A DNA stretch of 36,232 nt, taken from the NCBI GenBank assembly GCA_013297695.1, contig JAAFHX010000017.1, forward strand, positions 1 to 36,232, given 5' to 3'. The notes below the pieces were generated by a model. That model ran no database searches and was not told the origin of the DNA. It worked only from the letters and a program-made list of their open reading frames with translations. This DNA is from Rhodobacterales bacterium (GTDB lineage Bacteria; Pseudomonadota; Alphaproteobacteria; Rhodobacterales; Rhodobacteraceae). This document shows, piece by piece, positions 17,268-27,928 of this stretch (positions are counted from its first letter, which is position 1; the number at the start of each line of letters is the position of its first letter). The position numbers were made by a program, and so were the translations under genes.

Positions 17268-18839
17268 GTGAAGATCGGTGCACCGAAAGAGATTTACGAA
17301 GGCGAGGCGCGCGTTGCCATGACGCCCGACAGTGCCGTCCAGTTGCAGAAACTGGGGCACGCCTGCCTGATCGAGTCCGGGGCCGGGGCAAAAGCCGGCT
17401 TCTCGGACGCGGCCTATGCGGCGGCGGGGGTCACCGTGGTGCCCGATGCGGCCTCGGTCTTCACCCTCGCCGATGTGGTGGTCAAGGTGCGCGGCCCGGA
17501 ACGGTCCGAGGCGGAGCATCTGCGGCAGGGGCAGACGCTGATCTCGTTCTTCTGGCCCGCGCAGAACGCAGACCTCTTGGACCTGTGCAAGGACAAGGGT
17601 GCCACCGTCATCGCGATGGACATGGTGCCGCGGATCAGCCGCGCGCAGAAGATGGATGCGCTGTCGTCCATGGCGAACATCGCGGGCTACCGCGCGGTGA
17701 TCGAGGCCGGCAGCAATTTCGGCCGGTTCTTCACCGGCCAGGTGACGGCGGCGGGCAAGGTGCCGCCCGCCAAGGTGCTGATCGTCGGCGCGGGCGTTGC
17801 GGGGCTTGCCGCCATCGGCACGGCGACCTCGCTTGGCGCGATCACCTACGCCTTCGACGTGCGCCCCGAAGTGGCCGAGCAGATCGAATCGATGGGCGCG
17901 AATTTCGTTTTTCTGGAGTTCGAGGCGACGCAGGACGGGGCCGCGACGGGGGGCTATGCCGCACCCTCGTCGCCCGAATTCCGCGAGAAGCAGCTTGCGA
18001 AGTTCCGCGATCTGGCGCCAGACATGGACATCGTCATCACCACGGCGCTGATCCCCGGCCGCCCTGCGCCAAAGCTCTGGACCGAGGACATGGTGCGGCT
18101 GATGAAGCCCGGATCGGTGATCGTGGACCTTGCCGCCGAACGCGGCGGCAACTGCGACCTGACGGTGCCCGACCAGAAGATCGTGACCGACAACGGCGTG
18201 ACCATCGTCGGCTACACCGATTTCCCCAGCCGCATGGCGGCGCAGGCCAGCACGCTCTATTCCACCAACATCCGCCACATGCTGACCGACCTGACGCCGA
18301 AGAAGGACGGCGTGATCGTCCAGAACATGGAAGATGACGTGATCCGGGGGGCGACCGTGACCCATGACGGCGCGATCACCTTCCCGCCGCCGCCGCCGAA
18401 GATCGCCGCCATCGCGGCAGCCAAACCCAAGGAAAAACCAAAGGAACTGACGCCGGTGGAACGCCGCGCGCAGGAAACCGCAGCGTTCCGCAAGCAGACC
18501 ATCAGCCAGGTCGGTCTGCTGGTCGTGGGCGGGGCGCTTCTGCTGGCGCTTGGTCTGGTGGCCCCCGCCAGCTTCATGCAGCACTTCATCGTCTTCGTGC
18601 TGTCGGTCTTCATCGGCTTTTCGGTCATCTGGAACGTCAGCCATTCGTTGCACACACCGCTGATGGCCGTGACAAACGCGATTTCGTCGATCATCATTCT
18701 GGGTGCCCTGCTGCAGATCGGGTCGGGAAGCTGGCTGATCGGACTGCTCGCCGCGCTGGCAATCGTGATGGCGGGCGTCAACATCTTCGGTGGCTTCATG
18801 GTCACCCGGCGCATGCTCGCCATGTTCCAGAAATCCTGA
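17268..18839 (+). CDS. pntA: NAD(P) transhydrogenase subunit alpha
   Basis: GTG start; [31 protein letters not shown]..., [23 protein letters not shown]-terminal TM region. Confidence 0.98.
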   Translation: MKIGAPKEIYEGEARVAMTPDSAVQLQKLGHACLIESGAGAKAGFSDAAYAAAGVTVVPDAASVFTLADVVVKVRGPERSEAEHLRQGQTLISFFWPAQNADLLDLCKDKGATVIAMDMVPRISRAQKMDALSSMANIAGYRAVIEAGSNFGRFFTGQVTAAGKVPPAKVLIVGAGVAGLAAIGTATSLGAITYAFDVRPEVAEQIESMGANFVFLEFEATQDGAATGGYAAPSSPEFREKQLAKFRDLAPDMDIVITTALIPGRPAPKLWTEDMVRLMKPGSVIVDLAAERGGNCDLTVPDQKIVTDNGVTIVGYTDFPSRMAAQASTLYSTNIRHMLTDLTPKKDGVIVQNMEDDVIRGATVTHDGAITFPPPPPKIAAIAAAKPKEKPKELTPVERRAQETAAFRKQTISQVGLLVVGGALLLALGLVAPASFMQHFIVFVLSVFIGFSVIWNVSHSLHTPLMAVTNAISSIIILGALLQIGSGSWLIGLLAALAIVMAGVNIFGGFMVTRRMLAMFQKS

Positions 18840-18852
18840 AGGGGCGACCAGC

Positions 18853-20286
18853 ATGGAATACGGATTCACCACTGCGGCCTATGTCGTCGCCGCAATCCTG
18901 TTCATCCTGTCGCTTGGCGGCCTGTCGGGGCAGGAAAGCGCCAAGCGCGCGGTCTGGTACGGCATCGCGGGCATGGCCCTTGCGGTTGCCGCAACGCTTG
19001 CCGGTCCGGGGGCCAGCCTGTGGCTGCTGTCGGTCGTGCTGATCTTCGCGGGCGGGGCGGGCGGCTGGCTGGTCGCACAGCGCGTGCAGATGACCGAGAT
19101 GCCGCAGCTTGTGGCGGCGATGCACAGCCTTGTCGGTCTGGCAGCGGTGCTGATCGGTATCAACACCCATGCCGAACTGGCCGCCGTGACCGGGCTGACC
19201 GAAGAAGCCCGGGCGGCGCTGACCGGATTTGCAGCGCTGATCGCCCACAAAACCGGTGTCGAAGTGTCGATCCTTCGGGTCGAGACATTCCTGGGCATCT
19301 TCATCGGGGCCGTGACCTTCACCGGATCCGTCATCGCCTACGGCAAGCTGGCCGGAAAGGTCGATACCAAGGCGACGAAACTTCCGGGCGGGCATCTGCT
19401 GAACGCGGGTGCGGCGGCGTTGTCGCTGGTGCTGCTGCTGGTCTATCTGAACACCGGGTCCACGCTGGCGCTTGTCGTCATGACGCTGGCGGCGCTGTTC
19501 ATCGGCTATCACCTCATCATGGGCATCGGCGGGGCCGACATGCCGGTCGTGGTGTCGATGTTGAACAGCTATTCCGGCTGGGCGGCGGCGGCCATCGGCT
19601 TTTCGCTGTCGAATGACCTGCTGATCGTGGTGGGCGCGCTCGTCGGCTCTTCCGGCGCGATCCTGTCCTACATCATGTGCAAGGCGATGAACCGGTCCTT
19701 CGTCAGCGTGATCCTCGGCGGCTTCGGCAATACCGCCGGTCCCGCGATGGAAGTCACGGGCGAGCAGATCGCCATCGACGCCGAAGGTGTGGCGGCAGCG
19801 CTGAACGATGCGGATTCGGTCATCATCATCCCCGGCTACGGCATGGCGGTGGCCCAGGCGCAGCAGTCGGTTTCGGAACTGACCCGCAAGCTGCGCGCCA
19901 AGGGCAAGACCGTGCGCTTTGCCATCCACCCCGTGGCGGGTCGCCTTCCCGGCCACATGAACGTGCTTCTGGCCGAGGCCAAGGTGCCCTATGACATCGT
20001 GCTGGAGATGGACGAGATCAACGAGGATTTCCCCCAGACCGACGTGGCCATCGTCATCGGGTCGAACGACATCGTGAACCCGGCGGCGCAGGAAGACCCC
20101 AACAGTCCCATCGCCGGCATGCCGGTGCTGGAATGCTGGAAGGCCAAGCAGGTCTTCGTATCCAAGCGCGGTCAGGGCACCGGCTATTCCGGCATCGAGA
20201 ACCCGCTGTTCTACAAGGAGAACACGCGGATGTTCTATGGCGACGCGAAGAAGTCTCTGGATGCCCTGCTACCGATGATTGACTGA
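18853..20286 (+). CDS. pntB: NAD(P) transhydrogenase subunit beta
   Basis: [97 protein letters not shown]. Confidence 0.98.
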   Translation: MEYGFTTAAYVVAAILFILSLGGLSGQESAKRAVWYGIAGMALAVAATLAGPGASLWLLSVVLIFAGGAGGWLVAQRVQMTEMPQLVAAMHSLVGLAAVLIGINTHAELAAVTGLTEEARAALTGFAALIAHKTGVEVSILRVETFLGIFIGAVTFTGSVIAYGKLAGKVDTKATKLPGGHLLNAGAAALSLVLLLVYLNTGSTLALVVMTLAALFIGYHLIMGIGGADMPVVVSMLNSYSGWAAAAIGFSLSNDLLIVVGALVGSSGAILSYIMCKAMNRSFVSVILGGFGNTAGPAMEVTGEQIAIDAEGVAAALNDADSVIIIPGYGMAVAQAQQSVSELTRKLRAKGKTVRFAIHPVAGRLPGHMNVLLAEAKVPYDIVLEMDEINEDFPQTDVAIVIGSNDIVNPAAQEDPNSPIAGMPVLECWKAKQVFVSKRGQGTGYSGIENPLFYKENTRMFYGDAKKSLDALLPMID

Positions 20287-20294
20287 CGGTCCTG

Positions 20295-20323
20295 TGCCCG
20301 GCGTCTGCGGCAGACTCCGGGCA
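20295..20323 (+). terminator. Strong stem-loop 8 nt after the pntB stop (terminator or 3' stabiliser; no U-tract)
   Basis: TGCCCGG c GTCTG CGG CAGAC t CCGGGCA: 7 + 5 bp stem with one mismatch and 3-nt loop. Confidence 0.65.
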
Positions 20324-20463
20324 ACCGCCGCTTGCGGAAGGCGTCGCAAAGAACGCCACCCTGCCACAGGAAGCGGCATGCATGCCATGGTATGCCGCTA
20401 AATGTCGGGAATGCTTGAGCAAACGGGTTTACACGCGGCGCAGGGTCGCTACCTTGCCCGTAA

Positions 20464-21762
20464 GTGCAGGAGCCCCCCATGCCCCCCATCGAAGACCACC
20501 CGCTGCGCTATCCGCTGACCAACGAGTTGCACGCGCGGCCCTTTCCTTCGCTGGAGGTGCCCTGCACGGCCGCGTTCCTTGCGATCAAGGAACCGCTGGA
20601 CGCCGCGAACCGCGACCGGGCAAAGGATCGTGCACATCTGGTGGACCTTCTGGACCGCAACGCCAGCCCGCATCCGCAGCCCGATGCCACCCATTTTTCC
20701 GGCCCCATCGGGCGGCACGAGGTGAAATGGGAAAGCCATACCGAATTCGTGACCTATTCGGCCTTCACGAAAGGCATTTCCGCCCGCCCCTTCGATCCGC
20801 AGGAAATGCAGGTCTTTCCCGAAGACTGGCTGGCCCGCGCGCCTGGCAAGCGCCTCGTCTCGGTTCTTGTCCGGGTCGAGGTGATGCCCGATGATGACGA
20901 TGCCATCCTTGCCAAGCTGGAAGACTGGTTCGTTCCCGAAAGCCTGGCTTGTTCGCGCGTGGTCGATGGCGCGGCCATCGTGGCGGGTGATTTCCGGATC
21001 GACCCGGCGGGGATCATGCGCTTTGCAGTCTTCGTGCGCCCCGGCGTCGGCGAACGCCGCGTCGGACGCATCGTGCAGCGCCTGTGCGAGATCGAGACCT
21101 ATCGCGCGATGTCGATGCTGGGGCTCATGCGCGCCCGCAAGATGTCAAGCCGGCTGAACGGCATTGATCCCAAACTGTCGGAACTCGTGTCCTCGCTTGA
21201 CAGTGCGGCGCAAAGTCCCGAGGCGACGCTGCATGAACTGCTGTCGATCTCGGCCGAACTGGAAAGCCAGGCGGTGCAGGTCAGCTTCCGCTTCGGTGCC
21301 ACGGCGGCTTATGAGGCCATCGTCAACCAGCGGGTCGAGGTCCTGCGCGAGGAACGCATCCAGGGCCGCCAGACCTTCGGCGAATTCATGATGCGCCGCT
21401 ACGACCCCGCGATGCGCACGGTGAAATCGGCCGAGGCGCGGCTGCGCAGCATGGCCGAACGGGCACAGCGGGCGGCGGAACTCTTGCGCACGCGGGTCGA
21501 TGTGGAACGCTCGGCCCAGAACCAGAAGCTGCTGGAAAGCATGGACCGCCGCGCCGACCTGCAACTGCGGCTGCAGCGCACGGTCGAAGGGCTGTCGGTG
21601 GTGGCCATCAGCTATTACGCCGTGAACCTCGCGGCCTATGCGGCTTATCCGTTCACCGAACCGCTTCACCTGACGCATGGGATGACCATGGCGCTTCTGA
21701 CCCCGGTCGTCATCGCGGTTGTCTGGCTGGCCATTGCGCGTATCCGCAGGCACATCGACTGA
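20464..21762 (+). CDS. DUF3422 family membrane protein
   Basis: HPLRYPLTNELHARPFPSLEVP N-terminus is the DUF3422 hallmark; two C-terminal TM segments (GLSVVAISYYAVNLAAYAAYP, MALLTPVVIAVVWLAIARI). Start could be 20479. Confidence 0.93.
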   Translation: MQEPPMPPIEDHPLRYPLTNELHARPFPSLEVPCTAAFLAIKEPLDAANRDRAKDRAHLVDLLDRNASPHPQPDATHFSGPIGRHEVKWESHTEFVTYSAFTKGISARPFDPQEMQVFPEDWLARAPGKRLVSVLVRVEVMPDDDDAILAKLEDWFVPESLACSRVVDGAAIVAGDFRIDPAGIMRFAVFVRPGVGERRVGRIVQRLCEIETYRAMSMLGLMRARKMSSRLNGIDPKLSELVSSLDSAAQSPEATLHELLSISAELESQAVQVSFRFGATAAYEAIVNQRVEVLREERIQGRQTFGEFMMRRYDPAMRTVKSAEARLRSMAERAQRAAELLRTRVDVERSAQNQKLLESMDRRADLQLRLQRTVEGLSVVAISYYAVNLAAYAAYPFTEPLHLTHGMTMALLTPVVIAVVWLAIARIRRHID

Positions 21763-21815
21763 CGCCCCGGACCGCGATCCCTTCCCGGTCCATCTTCCGT
21801 TCGCAAATTTCCCAC

Positions 21816-21876
21816 GGGGGTTGCCGATGGTTCGCCATTGGTTCAAGAACCAATCGGCAACGGGTGTGAAACCCCC
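21816..21876. terminator. Compound inverted repeat in a convergent intergenic gap (candidate bidirectional terminator)
   Basis: GGGGGTT(21816-21822)/AACCCCC(21870-21876); GTTGCCGAT(21820-21828)/ATCGGCAAC(21853-21861); ATTGGTTC AA GAACCAAT (21837-21854). Confidence 0.7.
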
Positions 21877-21886
21877 GCTTCTGCCC

Positions 21887-22804
21887 TTACCGGCCGCGAA
21901 TCCGCGGGTCCAGCGCGTCCCGCAGCCCGTCGCCGATGTAGTTGACGCTCAGCACCGTCAAAGAAATCGCCAGCCCGGGCCAGATCACCCGTTCGGGGTA
22001 TTGCGTCAGATAGTCCACCCCGTCGAACAGCAGCCGCCCCCAGGTCGGGAAATCGGGCGGAAAGCCCAGGCCCAGAAACGACAGCGCGCTTTCGGTGATG
22101 ATCGCACTGGCGATCCCCAGGGTCGCCGCCACCATGATCGGCGACATCACGTTGGGCAGGATATGGCGCAGGATCATCCGGCTGGGCGGCGTGCCGATGG
22201 ACCGCGCGGCCAGCACGAACTCGCGTTCCTTCAGCGCCAGCACCTCGCCGCGCACGATCCGGGCCGACTGCATCCAGCTTGTGACCCCGATGGCAAAGAC
22301 GATCAGGAGGAACGTCCCCAGTTCCGGCCCGAGTATCCCGGCCAGCGTGTCGCGGAACAGCATCACCATGACCAGCAGCAGGGGCAGCAGCGGCAGCGCC
22401 AGGAACAGGTCGGTCAGCCGCATCAGCGGCCCGTCGAGGCGGCGGAAATAGCCCGCCAGAACGCCGACGAAGGTGCCGAGCAGGATCGAGATCGCCATCG
22501 CCACCATGCCCACGGCCATCGACACCTTGCCGCCCGCCATCATGCGGGCCAGCATGTCGCGGCCCAACTGGTCGGTTCCGAGCGGCGAGGCCCAGCTTGG
22601 CGGCTTGTTGCGCGCCTTGATCATCGCCGCCGCGTCGGGGTTGATGTAGGCCGGATCGACCCGCCAGATCAGCGGCCCGACCAGCACGAAGGCCAGCAGC
22701 AACCCCAGGATGACCAGCCCCGCCATCGCGCCCCGGTGGCTGCGGAACTGCTGCCAGACGGCGCGGCTCTGGCTGACGGGTTTCGGAATGGCGCTGTCAG
22801 TCAT
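21887..22804 (-). CDS. Peptide/nickel-type ABC transporter permease (DppC-like)
   Basis: MTDSAIPKPVSQSRAVWQQFRSHRGAMAGLVILGLLLAFVLVGP; VRGEVLALKEREFVLAARSIGTPPSRMILRHILPNVMSPIMV EAA loop. Confidence 0.95.
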   Translation of the reverse strand: MTDSAIPKPVSQSRAVWQQFRSHRGAMAGLVILGLLLAFVLVGPLIWRVDPAYINPDAAAMIKARNKPPSWASPLGTDQLGRDMLARMMAGGKVSMAVGMVAMAISILLGTFVGVLAGYFRRLDGPLMRLTDLFLALPLLPLLLVMVMLFRDTLAGILGPELGTFLLIVFAIGVTSWMQSARIVRGEVLALKEREFVLAARSIGTPPSRMILRHILPNVMSPIMVAATLGIASAIITESALSFLGLGFPPDFPTWGRLLFDGVDYLTQYPERVIWPGLAISLTVLSVNYIGDGLRDALDPRIRGR

Positions 22805-23804
22805 AGCGAATCCGGGGGTCAAGGACACCATAGAGGATGTCGGCAATCAGGTTGAACAGGACGATCAGCACGGCAAAGATGAAGGTCAGCGTCTGCACCA
22901 TCGGCAGGTCATTGGCATGGATCGCCCCGATCAGCGCCGCGCCGATGCCGTTCACCTTGAACACCTGTTCGGTGATGATCGCGCCGCCGAACACGGTGGG
23001 CAGGCCAAGCGCGATCACCGTGACCACCGGGATCAGCGAATTGCGCAGCACATGCTTCAGCAGCACCGTGCGTTCCGACATGCCCTTGGCGCGGGCCGTG
23101 CGCACATAATCCTGGCCCAGGTTTTCCAGCATCGCCGACCGGGTATAGCGGCTGATCTCGGCCGCGTTGAACAGCGCAAGCACCGTCACCGGCAGCGCCA
23201 TCTGGCGCACCTGCTGCCAGAAACTCGCCCAGTCCGTCACCTTCAGCGTGGTGTCGTAGGTCGAGGGGAACCAGTGCAGGTTGACCGCGAAGATGACGAT
23301 CAGCAGCACGCCGGTAAAGAAGGTGGGCACCGAATAGCCCACCATGGAAATGAAGGTGCCCAACTGGTCGAACCAGGAATACTGCCGATAGGCCGACCAG
23401 ATGCCGATCGGCAGGGCGATCAGCACGCCGAACAGATAGGCCGTGCCCACCACGGTCAGCGTCTGCGGAACGCGCTGCGCGATCACGTCGAACACCGGGC
23501 TGCGCGACTGCCAACTGACGATGCGCTGCTGCCCTTCGGCAAAGGCCGTGCCGAACAGGTGGTCCCACAGATGCAGCGGCTCGACCCAGAAGAACTGGCG
23601 CAGCCACAAAAGATAGCGCCACCAGACCGGCTCGTTTGCGCCAAGCGATTCGATGATCTTCTGCCGCACGTCCGGCGGCACGGTCAGCGGAATTTCCGAC
23701 ATCGGGCTGCCGGGCGCGAAATCCACCAGCAGGAAGATCACAAGCGAGATCAGAAGCAGCGTCGGGATGGCAAGCAGAAGCCTCCGGACGATGAAGGTGA
23801 ACAT
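22797..23804 (-). CDS. Peptide/nickel-type ABC transporter permease (DppB-like)
   Basis: MFTFIVRRLLLAIPTLLLISLVIFLLVDFAPG; SAMLENLGQDYVRTARAKGMSERTVLLKHVLRNSLIPVVTV. Confidence 0.96.
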   Translation of the reverse strand: MFTFIVRRLLLAIPTLLLISLVIFLLVDFAPGSPMSEIPLTVPPDVRQKIIESLGANEPVWWRYLLWLRQFFWVEPLHLWDHLFGTAFAEGQQRIVSWQSRSPVFDVIAQRVPQTLTVVGTAYLFGVLIALPIGIWSAYRQYSWFDQLGTFISMVGYSVPTFFTGVLLIVIFAVNLHWFPSTYDTTLKVTDWASFWQQVRQMALPVTVLALFNAAEISRYTRSAMLENLGQDYVRTARAKGMSERTVLLKHVLRNSLIPVVTVIALGLPTVFGGAIITEQVFKVNGIGAALIGAIHANDLPMVQTLTFIFAVLIVLFNLIADILYGVLDPRIRYD

Positions 23805-23848
23805 GCGGGCGCGCCTCGGATGTGCGGAACGGGGGGAAAGGAAGCCAC

Positions 23849-23919
23849 GCAGCCCCGGCCCCCGCGCCGGGGCCTCTCTGCACAGGGGCAGGGAGGCCCC
23901 GGATCAGGTCCGGGGCTGC
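23849..23919. repeat. Pair of REP-like GC hairpins between substrate-binding protein and permease genes
   Basis: GCCCCGG-n8-CCGGGGC (23852-23873) and GCCCCGG-ATCAGGT-CCGGGGC (23896-23916); outer arms GCAGCCCCGG (23849-23858) and CCGGGGCTGC (23910-23919) are also complementary. Confidence 0.75.
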
Positions 23920-23930
23920 GCCGGGTCAGG

Positions 23931-25634
23931 TCACTTCACGCGATACCAGTCTTCGATGTTGGTGATCTCGTTGTCCCAGGCGTTGATCGCCACGCCGCCA
24001 AGCGCGTTCGAATGCGCCGACAGCGTGCCGCGATGGACCAGCGGAATGATGACCTTGCTGTCCTTGGTCAGCATGTCGTTCAGCTTGATCGCGATCTCGG
24101 CGCGCTTGGCCGGGTCGGTCGCCGCAGTCAGTTCCTTCAGAGCCGCATCATAGGCCGGGTCGCAGAAGCGGTTGATGTTCGGCCCCTGCCACTGGTTTTC
24201 CGGGCTGGGGGCCTGATCGCAGGCATGTTCCGCCAGATAGGCTTCGGGGTCGGTGCCGCTGAAGTTGTTGGCATACATCTCGACATCGGCATAGAACTTC
24301 TGGAACGTGTCGGGCGAGCCCGCATCGCCGCCGAAGAACACGCCCGGGTCGATCGACTTCAGTTCCACCTCGATGCCGATCTCGTTCCACCAGCTTTTGA
24401 TCAGCGCCTGGAAGTCCTGACGGATCGGGTTGACGGTGGTCTGATACAGCAGCGACAGCTTCTTGCCGTCCTTCTCGCGGATGCCGTCACCGTCGCTGTC
24501 AACCCAGCCTGCGTCTTCCAGAAGCTTCTTGGCGCCCTCAAGGTCCTGGGTCAGGCAATCGGTGTTGTCGCTGGCGAACATCGCCGGGGCGGGCACCAGG
24601 TTGCAGGTTGGCTTGCCGCCCGCGCCATAGCCCACCTCGACCAGCGTGTTGCGGTCGATGGCCTTGCTCAGCGCAAGGCGCACGTTCACGTCGCTCAGGA
24701 TCGGGTGGGGGTGCTTGGCGGTGGACCGCTCGCCTTCGGCAAGGTCGGCTGAGGGGTCGGTCAGGTTCGTCTCGATCCGCTCGACCAGCGTGCCGAAGGC
24801 CACGACGAACTGGCCCTTGCCGGCCGCGGTCATCTGCGCCTGGGCATCGGGCGGAATCTGGGTGTTCCAGGCATAGTCGAATTCGCCCGTCTCCATTACC
24901 GCGCGGGCCGAGCCGATGGCATCGCCGCCGCCCTTGATGACCAGCGTGGCAAAGGCAGGCTTCGCCGGGTCGCGGTAGTTCGGGTTGGCTTCCATCTGCA
25001 CCGTGTCATTCACGGTGAAACCGGTGACACGGAAGGGTCCGGTGCCGATGGGCCCGGAGTTCTGTGCGGTGCAGGTCGGCGCTGCGGCACCAAGGCAGGC
25101 TTCGAACTGCGCCTTCTGCAGGATCGGGGTCTGGCCGCCCACAAAGGCCTGGAACGGGTTCGACTGCGGGCCCTTGAAGGTGATCTTCACGGTCTGGTCA
25201 TCGACCGCTTCCACCTTGTCGATGTTGGCGAACTTGGCGCTTTGCGCACAGCCGCCGGCGGGGTCCATGCAATACTGCGCCGTGAAGGCCACATCCGCCG
25301 CCGTCACCGGCGATCCGTCCGACCACATGAGGCCCGGGATCAGTTTCCAGGTGATCGAGGTCAGATCGGCCGAGATGCCGCCGTTCTCGACTGTCGGCAA
25401 TTCGGTGACAAGCCGCGCGACCCGGTTGCCTTCGGTGTCATAGCCTGCCAGCGGCTCGATCACGAAGCCTGCTGCCAGCACGTCCTTTGTGCCGTCGGTC
25501 AGATAGGGGTTCAGGATCGACACGGCCTGCGGGAAGGTCAGCTTGACCTCGCCGTCGGTGCCGCGTTCGGCCCAGGCCGCCGGGGCCGCGACAAGCGCCG
25601 CCACCGCGCCCAGAAGGGCAGTTTTCAGTTTCAT
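23931..25634 (-). CDS. ABC transporter substrate-binding protein, SBP_bac_5 (peptide-type)
   Basis: [25 protein letters not shown] signal peptide; [53 protein letters not shown]. Confidence 0.96.
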   Translation of the reverse strand: MKLKTALLGAVAALVAAPAAWAERGTDGEVKLTFPQAVSILNPYLTDGTKDVLAAGFVIEPLAGYDTEGNRVARLVTELPTVENGGISADLTSITWKLIPGLMWSDGSPVTAADVAFTAQYCMDPAGGCAQSAKFANIDKVEAVDDQTVKITFKGPQSNPFQAFVGGQTPILQKAQFEACLGAAAPTCTAQNSGPIGTGPFRVTGFTVNDTVQMEANPNYRDPAKPAFATLVIKGGGDAIGSARAVMETGEFDYAWNTQIPPDAQAQMTAAGKGQFVVAFGTLVERIETNLTDPSADLAEGERSTAKHPHPILSDVNVRLALSKAIDRNTLVEVGYGAGGKPTCNLVPAPAMFASDNTDCLTQDLEGAKKLLEDAGWVDSDGDGIREKDGKKLSLLYQTTVNPIRQDFQALIKSWWNEIGIEVELKSIDPGVFFGGDAGSPDTFQKFYADVEMYANNFSGTDPEAYLAEHACDQAPSPENQWQGPNINRFCDPAYDAALKELTAATDPAKRAEIAIKLNDMLTKDSKVIIPLVHRGTLSAHSNALGGVAINAWDNEITNIEDWYRVK

Positions 25635-26698
25635 CGGGGTTCTCCTTGTTGGGAATGCTCTTTGGCCTCGGTGCCGCCGGTTGGCCCGGCTGTTCCGGAT
25701 TGGGGGGTGACGAAGTGACAGGCCACATGTCGGCCGGGTGTCACTTCGACCAGGGCGGGTTCCACCTCGCGGCAGACGGGTTGCACCTGCGGACAGCGGG
25801 TGCAGAAATTGCAGCCTTTTGGCGGGTTGGCGGGCGAGGGAACGTCGCCTTTCAGGATGATCCGCTGGCGACTGGCCTCGCGCGTCGGGTCGGGCTCGCA
25901 GACTGCCGAAAGAAGCGCCTTGGCATAGGGATGCAGCGGGTCGGCATACAGCGCGTCGCGCGGGGAAAGCTCGGCGATCTGGCCCAGATACATCACCGCG
26001 ACCCGGTCGGCGATGTGGCGGACCATGCTCAGGTCATGGCTGATGAACAGATAGGTCAGGCCCAGCCGGTCCTGCAGGTCTTCCAGCAGGTTCACCACCT
26101 GCGCCTGGATCGACACGTCCAGCGCCGCAATCGGCTCGTCGCAGACGATGAACCGCGGGTTCAGCGCCAGCGCGCGGGCAATGCCGATGCGCTGACGCTG
26201 CCCGCCCGAGAATTCATGCGGAAAGCGGTTGGCGAAGACCCGGTTCAGGCCCACCTGATCCATCAGTTCATAGACCCGGTCGAGCTTTTCGGCGCGGCTG
26301 AGCGTGGTGTGTTCGTCCAGCGGTTCGCCAATGATCCGGGCCAGGGTCATGCGGGGGTTGAGGCTGGCCTGCGGGTCCTGGAAGACCATCTGCATCTTCG
26401 GCCTGATCTGCCGCAGCGCCTCGGGCGGCAGGGTGGCGATGTCGGTGCCGTCAATCACCACCGACCCGGAGGTGACCTCGTACAGCCGCAGCAGCGTGCG
26501 CCCCACGGTGGACTTGCCGCAGCCGCTTTCGCCCACCAGCCCCAGAGTCTCGCCCTGCAGGATGTCAAAGCTGATGCCGTCCACCGCCTTCACGTCGCCG
26601 GTGTGGCGGCGCAAGAGCCCGGAGTGGATCGGAAAGTACTTGCGCAGGTCCCTGACCTGAACCAGCGGGCGGGCGGGGCTTGCATCAAGCATCGGCAC
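25631..26698 (-). CDS. ABC transporter ATP-binding protein (DppF/OppF-like)
   Basis: Walker [19 protein letters not shown]; signature [29 protein letters not shown]-terminal [15 protein letters not shown]. Confidence 0.97.
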   Translation of the reverse strand: MPMLDASPARPLVQVRDLRKYFPIHSGLLRRHTGDVKAVDGISFDILQGETLGLVGESGCGKSTVGRTLLRLYEVTSGSVVIDGTDIATLPPEALRQIRPKMQMVFQDPQASLNPRMTLARIIGEPLDEHTTLSRAEKLDRVYELMDQVGLNRVFANRFPHEFSGGQRQRIGIARALALNPRFIVCDEPIAALDVSIQAQVVNLLEDLQDRLGLTYLFISHDLSMVRHIADRVAVMYLGQIAELSPRDALYADPLHPYAKALLSAVCEPDPTREASRQRIILKGDVPSPANPPKGCNFCTRCPQVQPVCREVEPALVEVTPGRHVACHFVTPQSGTAGPTGGTEAKEHSQQGEPR

Positions 26699-27680
26699 CC
26701 TCTGGCGTCCAGTGGCAGGCTACGTCATGCCCGCGCCCGACCGGGCGGCGGGCCGGGTTCTCGCGCGCACAGCGGTCAAACGCATGGCGGCAGCGCGCCC
26801 GGAACGGGCAAGCGGTGGGGGCGGCGCCCAGAATCGGCGGCTGACCCTGGATCACCTGCAGCCGGTCACCCCGGGCACCTGCATTGGACGGAATCGTTTT
26901 CAGCAAGGCCCGCGTGTAGGGGTGGCGCGGGTTGGCGAACAGCTCCTTGACAGGGGCCTGTTCCACGACCTGACCCGCATACATCACCATGACCCGGTCG
27001 GCGATGCCCGCGATCACGCCCAGATCATGCGTGATCCAGACGATCGCCATGCCCAGCTTCGACCGCAGGTCGCGCACCAGTTCCAGAATCTGCGCCTGGA
27101 TCGTCACGTCCAGCGCGGTCGTCGGTTCGTCGGCGATCAGCACCTTGGGGTCGCAGGCCAGCGCGATGGCGATCATCACCCGCTGGCGCATCCCGCCGGA
27201 AAACTGGTGCGGATAGCTTTTCAGCCGCTTGCGCGCATCGGGAATGCCCACAAGGTCCAGCAACTCTGCCGCGCGCGTTTCGGCCTGCGCGCGGGTCATG
27301 CCCAGATGGGTGCGCAGCGGCTCCATGATCTGATCGCCCACGGTGAAGACCGGGTTCAGGCTGGTCATCGGGTCCTGAAAGACAAAGCCCACTTCGGCCC
27401 CGCGCACCGACCGCAGCGCCTCGGGGGTGATCCGCAAGAGGTCGCGCCCCTCCAGCAGCACCTGCCCGTCGCGCACATCGGCGGGGGGCGACGGCAGCAG
27501 TCCGATCAGCGACATCATCGTGACCGACTTGCCCGAGCCGCTTTCGCCCACCACCCCCAGCAACTCTCCGGGCTGGAGGTGAAAGCTGACCGAGTTGACG
27601 GCGTGGACCTCACCGCCCCGCGTCCGGAAAACGGTCTTCAGGCCCCTTACGTCAAGCACGGGCGCGGCCCCATCGGGCAT
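26685..27680 (-). CDS. ABC transporter ATP-binding protein (DppD/OppD-like)
   Basis: [76 protein letters not shown]. Confidence 0.97.
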   Translation of the reverse strand: MPDGAAPVLDVRGLKTVFRTRGGEVHAVNSVSFHLQPGELLGVVGESGSGKSVTMMSLIGLLPSPPADVRDGQVLLEGRDLLRITPEALRSVRGAEVGFVFQDPMTSLNPVFTVGDQIMEPLRTHLGMTRAQAETRAAELLDLVGIPDARKRLKSYPHQFSGGMRQRVMIAIALACDPKVLIADEPTTALDVTIQAQILELVRDLRSKLGMAIVWITHDLGVIAGIADRVMVMYAGQVVEQAPVKELFANPRHPYTRALLKTIPSNAGARGDRLQVIQGQPPILGAAPTACPFRARCRHAFDRCARENPARRPVGRGHDVACHWTPEGADA

Positions 27681-27928
27681 CCCAGTCTCCCCAGTCGGTC
27701 TTTTTTCGGGGTCTGACGGGCAGACCACACTTGTTGGACAGCACTGTTAGCCAGAATCCTGCGCTGCGCAACCGATTGCGCGCGGCTGACGCGGCGTCAG
27801 GTTTGCAGATCAGCCGGGCTTGACCTTGCCGGCGCGCCGCGCCACCCTTTCGGCATGATGCCAATCTGCACCGCACCCGACGCCCGCGATCAACCCGCTT
27901 CTTTCCGCAAAGCCTGCGCGCGCGTCGG

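Noticed and set aside
16500-18872. 790-aa minus ORF over pntA and the ICMT-like gene
   Set aside because: Spans two well-supported + strand genes; composition (RR, GGG, HH) typical of antisense artefacts.
24480-24530. EF-hand/TSP3-like [12 protein letters not shown] loop in the ABC binding protein
   Set aside because: As I recall, a common feature of SBP_bac_5 proteins ([11 protein letters not shown]), not evidence of a special calcium function.
22710-24752. 680-aa + ORF antisense to ABC transporter genes
   Set aside because: Overlaps two confident minus-strand CDS plus the intergenic hairpins; no domain signatures.
27720-27770. ACAGCACTGT dyad and possible promoter in the divergent ABC/FAD-oxidase gap
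   Set aside because: Short arms and no convincing -10/-35 pair or linked regulator; insufficient to call an operator.
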